Made by a program: the position numbers and the translations under genes. Positions 62,399-64,000 of a DNA stretch of 64,000 nucleotides are shown here, one piece after another. Origin of the DNA: Lachnospiraceae bacterium (GTDB taxonomy: Bacteria; Bacillota; Clostridia; Lachnospirales; Lachnospiraceae); assembly GCA_017550165.1 (NCBI GenBank), contig JAFZQH010000034.1:1-64000 (forward strand), written 5' to 3'. Each line of letters starts with the position of its first letter. The first letter of the stretch is position 1. The notes under the pieces were generated by a model that did no database searches, had not been told where the DNA came from, and saw only the letters and a program-made list of their open reading frames with translations.

Positions 62399-62571
62399 CT
62401 ACATGCTCGCGTCAGGAACCGTTCCCGTATAAGCTCCGCCGGCCACCATATCCAGTTCCTCATCATCAAGGATCATCCCGGCATCTTCGAGGTTCTCTTT
62501 GATAGCTCTTTTGCTTCGTCCTTTGTCTCTTTTCTATCAACCTTTTCCTTAAGCTTTCTTGTTAATTCCAT
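62399..62571 (-). pseudogene. Double-glycine leader peptide gene, frameshifted
   Basis: ATG at 62571 follows GGAGGAG and opens MELTRKLKEKVDRKETKDEA. After an A-run near 62507-62510 the frame leads to a stop, while the next frame reads AIKENLEDAGMILDDEELDM, then VAGGAYTGTVPDASM and TAG. Joined, this is a 57-residue peptide with the DEELxxVAGG double-glycine leader as in Nif11-like and bacteriocin-type precursors. The 173-base length shows a one-base loss. A sequencing error or programmed slip is possible. An extended -10 TGGTATAAT lies at 62608-62616, and three copies of CTTTTTTTCAG lie at 62650-62682. Confidence 0.65.
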
Positions 62572-62801
62572 AAATGCTCCTCCATATGCTACTTCTTTCA
62601 TCGTTTCATTATACCATTATATACGTATTATGCATCAAGAATCCGACATTTTTTTCAGCTTTTTTTCAGCTTTTTTTCAGAAATGTTTTCAATTCCGTTT
62701 TGATTTGTACATAATAATGAGCCGGATCGGGTAGCATGCGGCGAGGAATACAATTTACATATATCCGACGGCATTGATGTGCTAATATTGCTTTATTGAT
62801 T

Positions 62802-62993
62802 CTACGACGCCGAGTAATACAGCTTAACGATCTCCGCAAGTGACATCTTTTTGCAGCTCTCGCCGTTAGCCTCTCTCGTCTTTGAAAGAATATTCTGCAG
62901 CTGTGCCTGGCGAAGAACTCCTTTACCACCTGTTAATGTTGAAAATAATTCTGTGTTTGTCATTTCCGAAAAGTCTTTGGTCTGCATCATCAT
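62802..62993 (-). CDS. Small peptide with a bacteriocin-type double-glycine leader
   Basis: The 63-residue product follows AAAGGGGG and starts MMMQTKDFSEMTNTELFST, then LTGGKGVLRQ. The F-x-x-M/L-x-x-x-E-L-x-x-L-x-G-G pattern is that of class II bacteriocin or pheromone leaders. Cutting after GG would leave a 40-residue product with one Cys and a basic middle. The start, strong ribosome site and promoter at 63051-63079 support real expression. No C39 peptidase or immunity gene is next to it, so a non-bacteriocin small protein remains possible. Confidence 0.6.
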   Translation of the reverse strand: MMMQTKDFSEMTNTELFSTLTGGKGVLRQAQLQNILSKTREANGESCKKMSLAEIVKLYYSAS

Positions 62994-63050
62994 AAGAGAG
63001 TCCCCCTTTAAGCCAAGAAATTAATGTAATGTAACCTTGTTCTTAGCTTA

Positions 63051-63079
63051 AGTATAGTATTAATTCTCATATGATACAA
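63051..63079 (-). promoter_or_regulatory. Sigma-A promoter of the 63-residue peptide gene
   Basis: On the minus strand TTGTAT (63074-63079), a 17-nt spacer and TATACT (63051-63056), 57 bases before the ATG. Confidence 0.6.
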
Positions 63080-63102
63080 ACGACAATTATTTCTATTTAT
63101 CA

Positions 63103-63990
63103 TTACAAAACGTCATGGATAAATATGTCCTTAACCCGCTCGATAAATCTTTTTGCCACAGGGGATGCATCCTTTAAAGAAGGAACCGCGATCCCTAATT
63201 GTACGTAACGTGCAGGAGACAGCGGGATCTCGACAACCTTGATACTATCCCTCCACTTCCTGGATATCAGCTGTTGCTCAAAGCTTATCCCAAGCCCCGC
63301 CTCTACCATATTGTAGGTGGTAAATGCATCCTTGGTAGAATATCTTTCATTCATTGTCAGTTTTTCCGACTCGATCAAACGGTCCTGGTCAGAGTCCTGA
63401 TTGGGGAATGTGTGAATGAACGGATACCTCTCCAGATCAGATATTTTAAATGTCTTGTTAGCCGCCTTGGGGTGATCCACAGGCAGCCATGCCACCATTC
63501 GGTCCTTATATAATGGGATCCAGTCACAATTAGCATCCCCCGAGGGTTCTCCGCAGATACACAGATCAACTGATTTCTCATTCAGCCTCTTGGCCATTTC
63601 CTTATTACCGCCTTCTATGACATAAATCTTGATCATAGGGTATTTTTCCTCAAATTTCTTTAGGATACCCGGCATCCACATGGAAGAAACACTGAAATAA
63701 CTGCCGATTGTCAAAGTGCCCTTAACAACTCCCTGTATGTCCAGCCCCATCTCTTCCGCTCTGCGGTTAGCCCTGACAATATCCCTGATGGCCGGGAGCA
63801 TGCTTTTACCGTTCTCTGTAAGAACGACACCCTTCTTTTGCCGAACAAAGAGGGAAAATCCGAGTTCCGACTCCAATGCATTGATCATTCGTGTAATACC
63901 TGACTGGGTGTAGCCCAAAGTCTCTGCAGCGGCAGTAAAGCTTCCCCGATCAACTGCAGTAAGAAATGCTTCGCATTTAACAGCGTCCAT
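63103..63990 (-). CDS. LysR-family transcriptional regulator
   Basis: The 295-residue protein has the N-terminal winged helix with CEAFLTAVDRGSFTAAAETL, GYTQSGITRMINALESELGF and SLFVRQKKGVVLTENG, then the effector domain with GTLTIGSYFSVSSMWMPGIL. It probably responds to a small co-inducer; the target is unknown. The start at 63990 lies 10 bases from the window end, so the divergent partner, if any, is outside. It is in the same direction as the peptide gene. Confidence 0.92.
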   Translation of the reverse strand: MDAVKCEAFLTAVDRGSFTAAAETLGYTQSGITRMINALESELGFSLFVRQKKGVVLTENGKSMLPAIRDIVRANRRAEEMGLDIQGVVKGTLTIGSYFSVSSMWMPGILKKFEEKYPMIKIYVIEGGNKEMAKRLNEKSVDLCICGEPSGDANCDWIPLYKDRMVAWLPVDHPKAANKTFKISDLERYPFIHTFPNQDSDQDRLIESEKLTMNERYSTKDAFTTYNMVEAGLGISFEQQLISRKWRDSIKVVEIPLSPARYVQLGIAVPSLKDASPVAKRFIERVKDIFIHDVL

Positions 63991-64000
63991 AATGCACCCT

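Noticed and set aside
62666..62929. 87-codon minus-strand frame overlapping the 63-residue peptide gene
   Set aside because: It is Arg-rich, lacks a ribosome site and overlaps the better-supported frame with the GG leader.

Overview
The window reads as a chromosomal segment of a Gram-positive anaerobe of the class Clostridia, most likely family Lachnospiraceae. The evidence is the CIRCE-controlled hrcA-grpE-dnaK-dnaJ operon, the ireB-ruvX-DUF1292 trio, a monoderm Tad pilus locus with Flp1 pilin and DUF5702 protein but no secretin, sigma-A promoters with 17-nt spacers, and secreted Ig-like/beta-helix proteins. The family-level assignment is inference. Almost all genes lie on the minus strand. 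No rRNA, tRNA or CRISPR was found.

Layout. 1-2050: probable tail of a serine recombinase, then a secreted beta-helix/Ig-like protein. 2123-5994: small operon (membrane protein, propeller lipoprotein, DUF3786, glycosyltransferase-like). 6077-6663: palindromic repeat and a hicBA toxin-antitoxin locus with a broken hicA. 6737-16832: eleven-gene Tad pilus operon with two prepilin peptidases. 16931-25484: RNA-metabolism block (thiI, mtaB, ireB, ruvX, DUF1292, RNase J, MltG-like, trmR, trhP, pilT). 25509-26844: a plus-strand island of promoter, four tandem 74-nt hairpin repeats and a PD-(D/E)XK-like nuclease gene, placed between thiI and its expected sulfur donor gene. 26848-32235: cysteine desulfurase, a large BIG2 surface protein and hipBA. 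32362-41172: rsmE, prmA, a J-like coiled-coil gene, a GT-C membrane gene and dnaJ-dnaK-grpE-hrcA. 41218-45396: fba, and divergently mrp, an L,D-transpeptidase-like gene and murA. 45419-52653: HD-GYP protein, pseudouridine synthase, M23 peptidase, shikimate kinase, S1 protein, coiled-coil protein, small alarmone synthetase and PTS IIC. 52743-58180: hybrid kinase/response regulator pair and two cobalamin genes. 58222-64000: accessory region with integrase, excisionase, DUF2115-like, PNPOx-like and Fic proteins, two double-glycine leader peptide genes (one frameshifted) and a LysR regulator.

How it fits together. Cysteine desulfurase and ThiI would supply sulfur for s4U8; MtaB makes ms2t6A37; TrhP and TrmR make wobble 5-methoxyuridine, so tRNA modification dominates 17977-28002. 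A dispersed palindromic repeat family (seven copies, most next to stop codons, one read in frame inside mtaB) and the 74-nt tandem array are the main unexplained DNA-level structures. The array with its adjacent nuclease gene is the best candidate here for an undescribed system.
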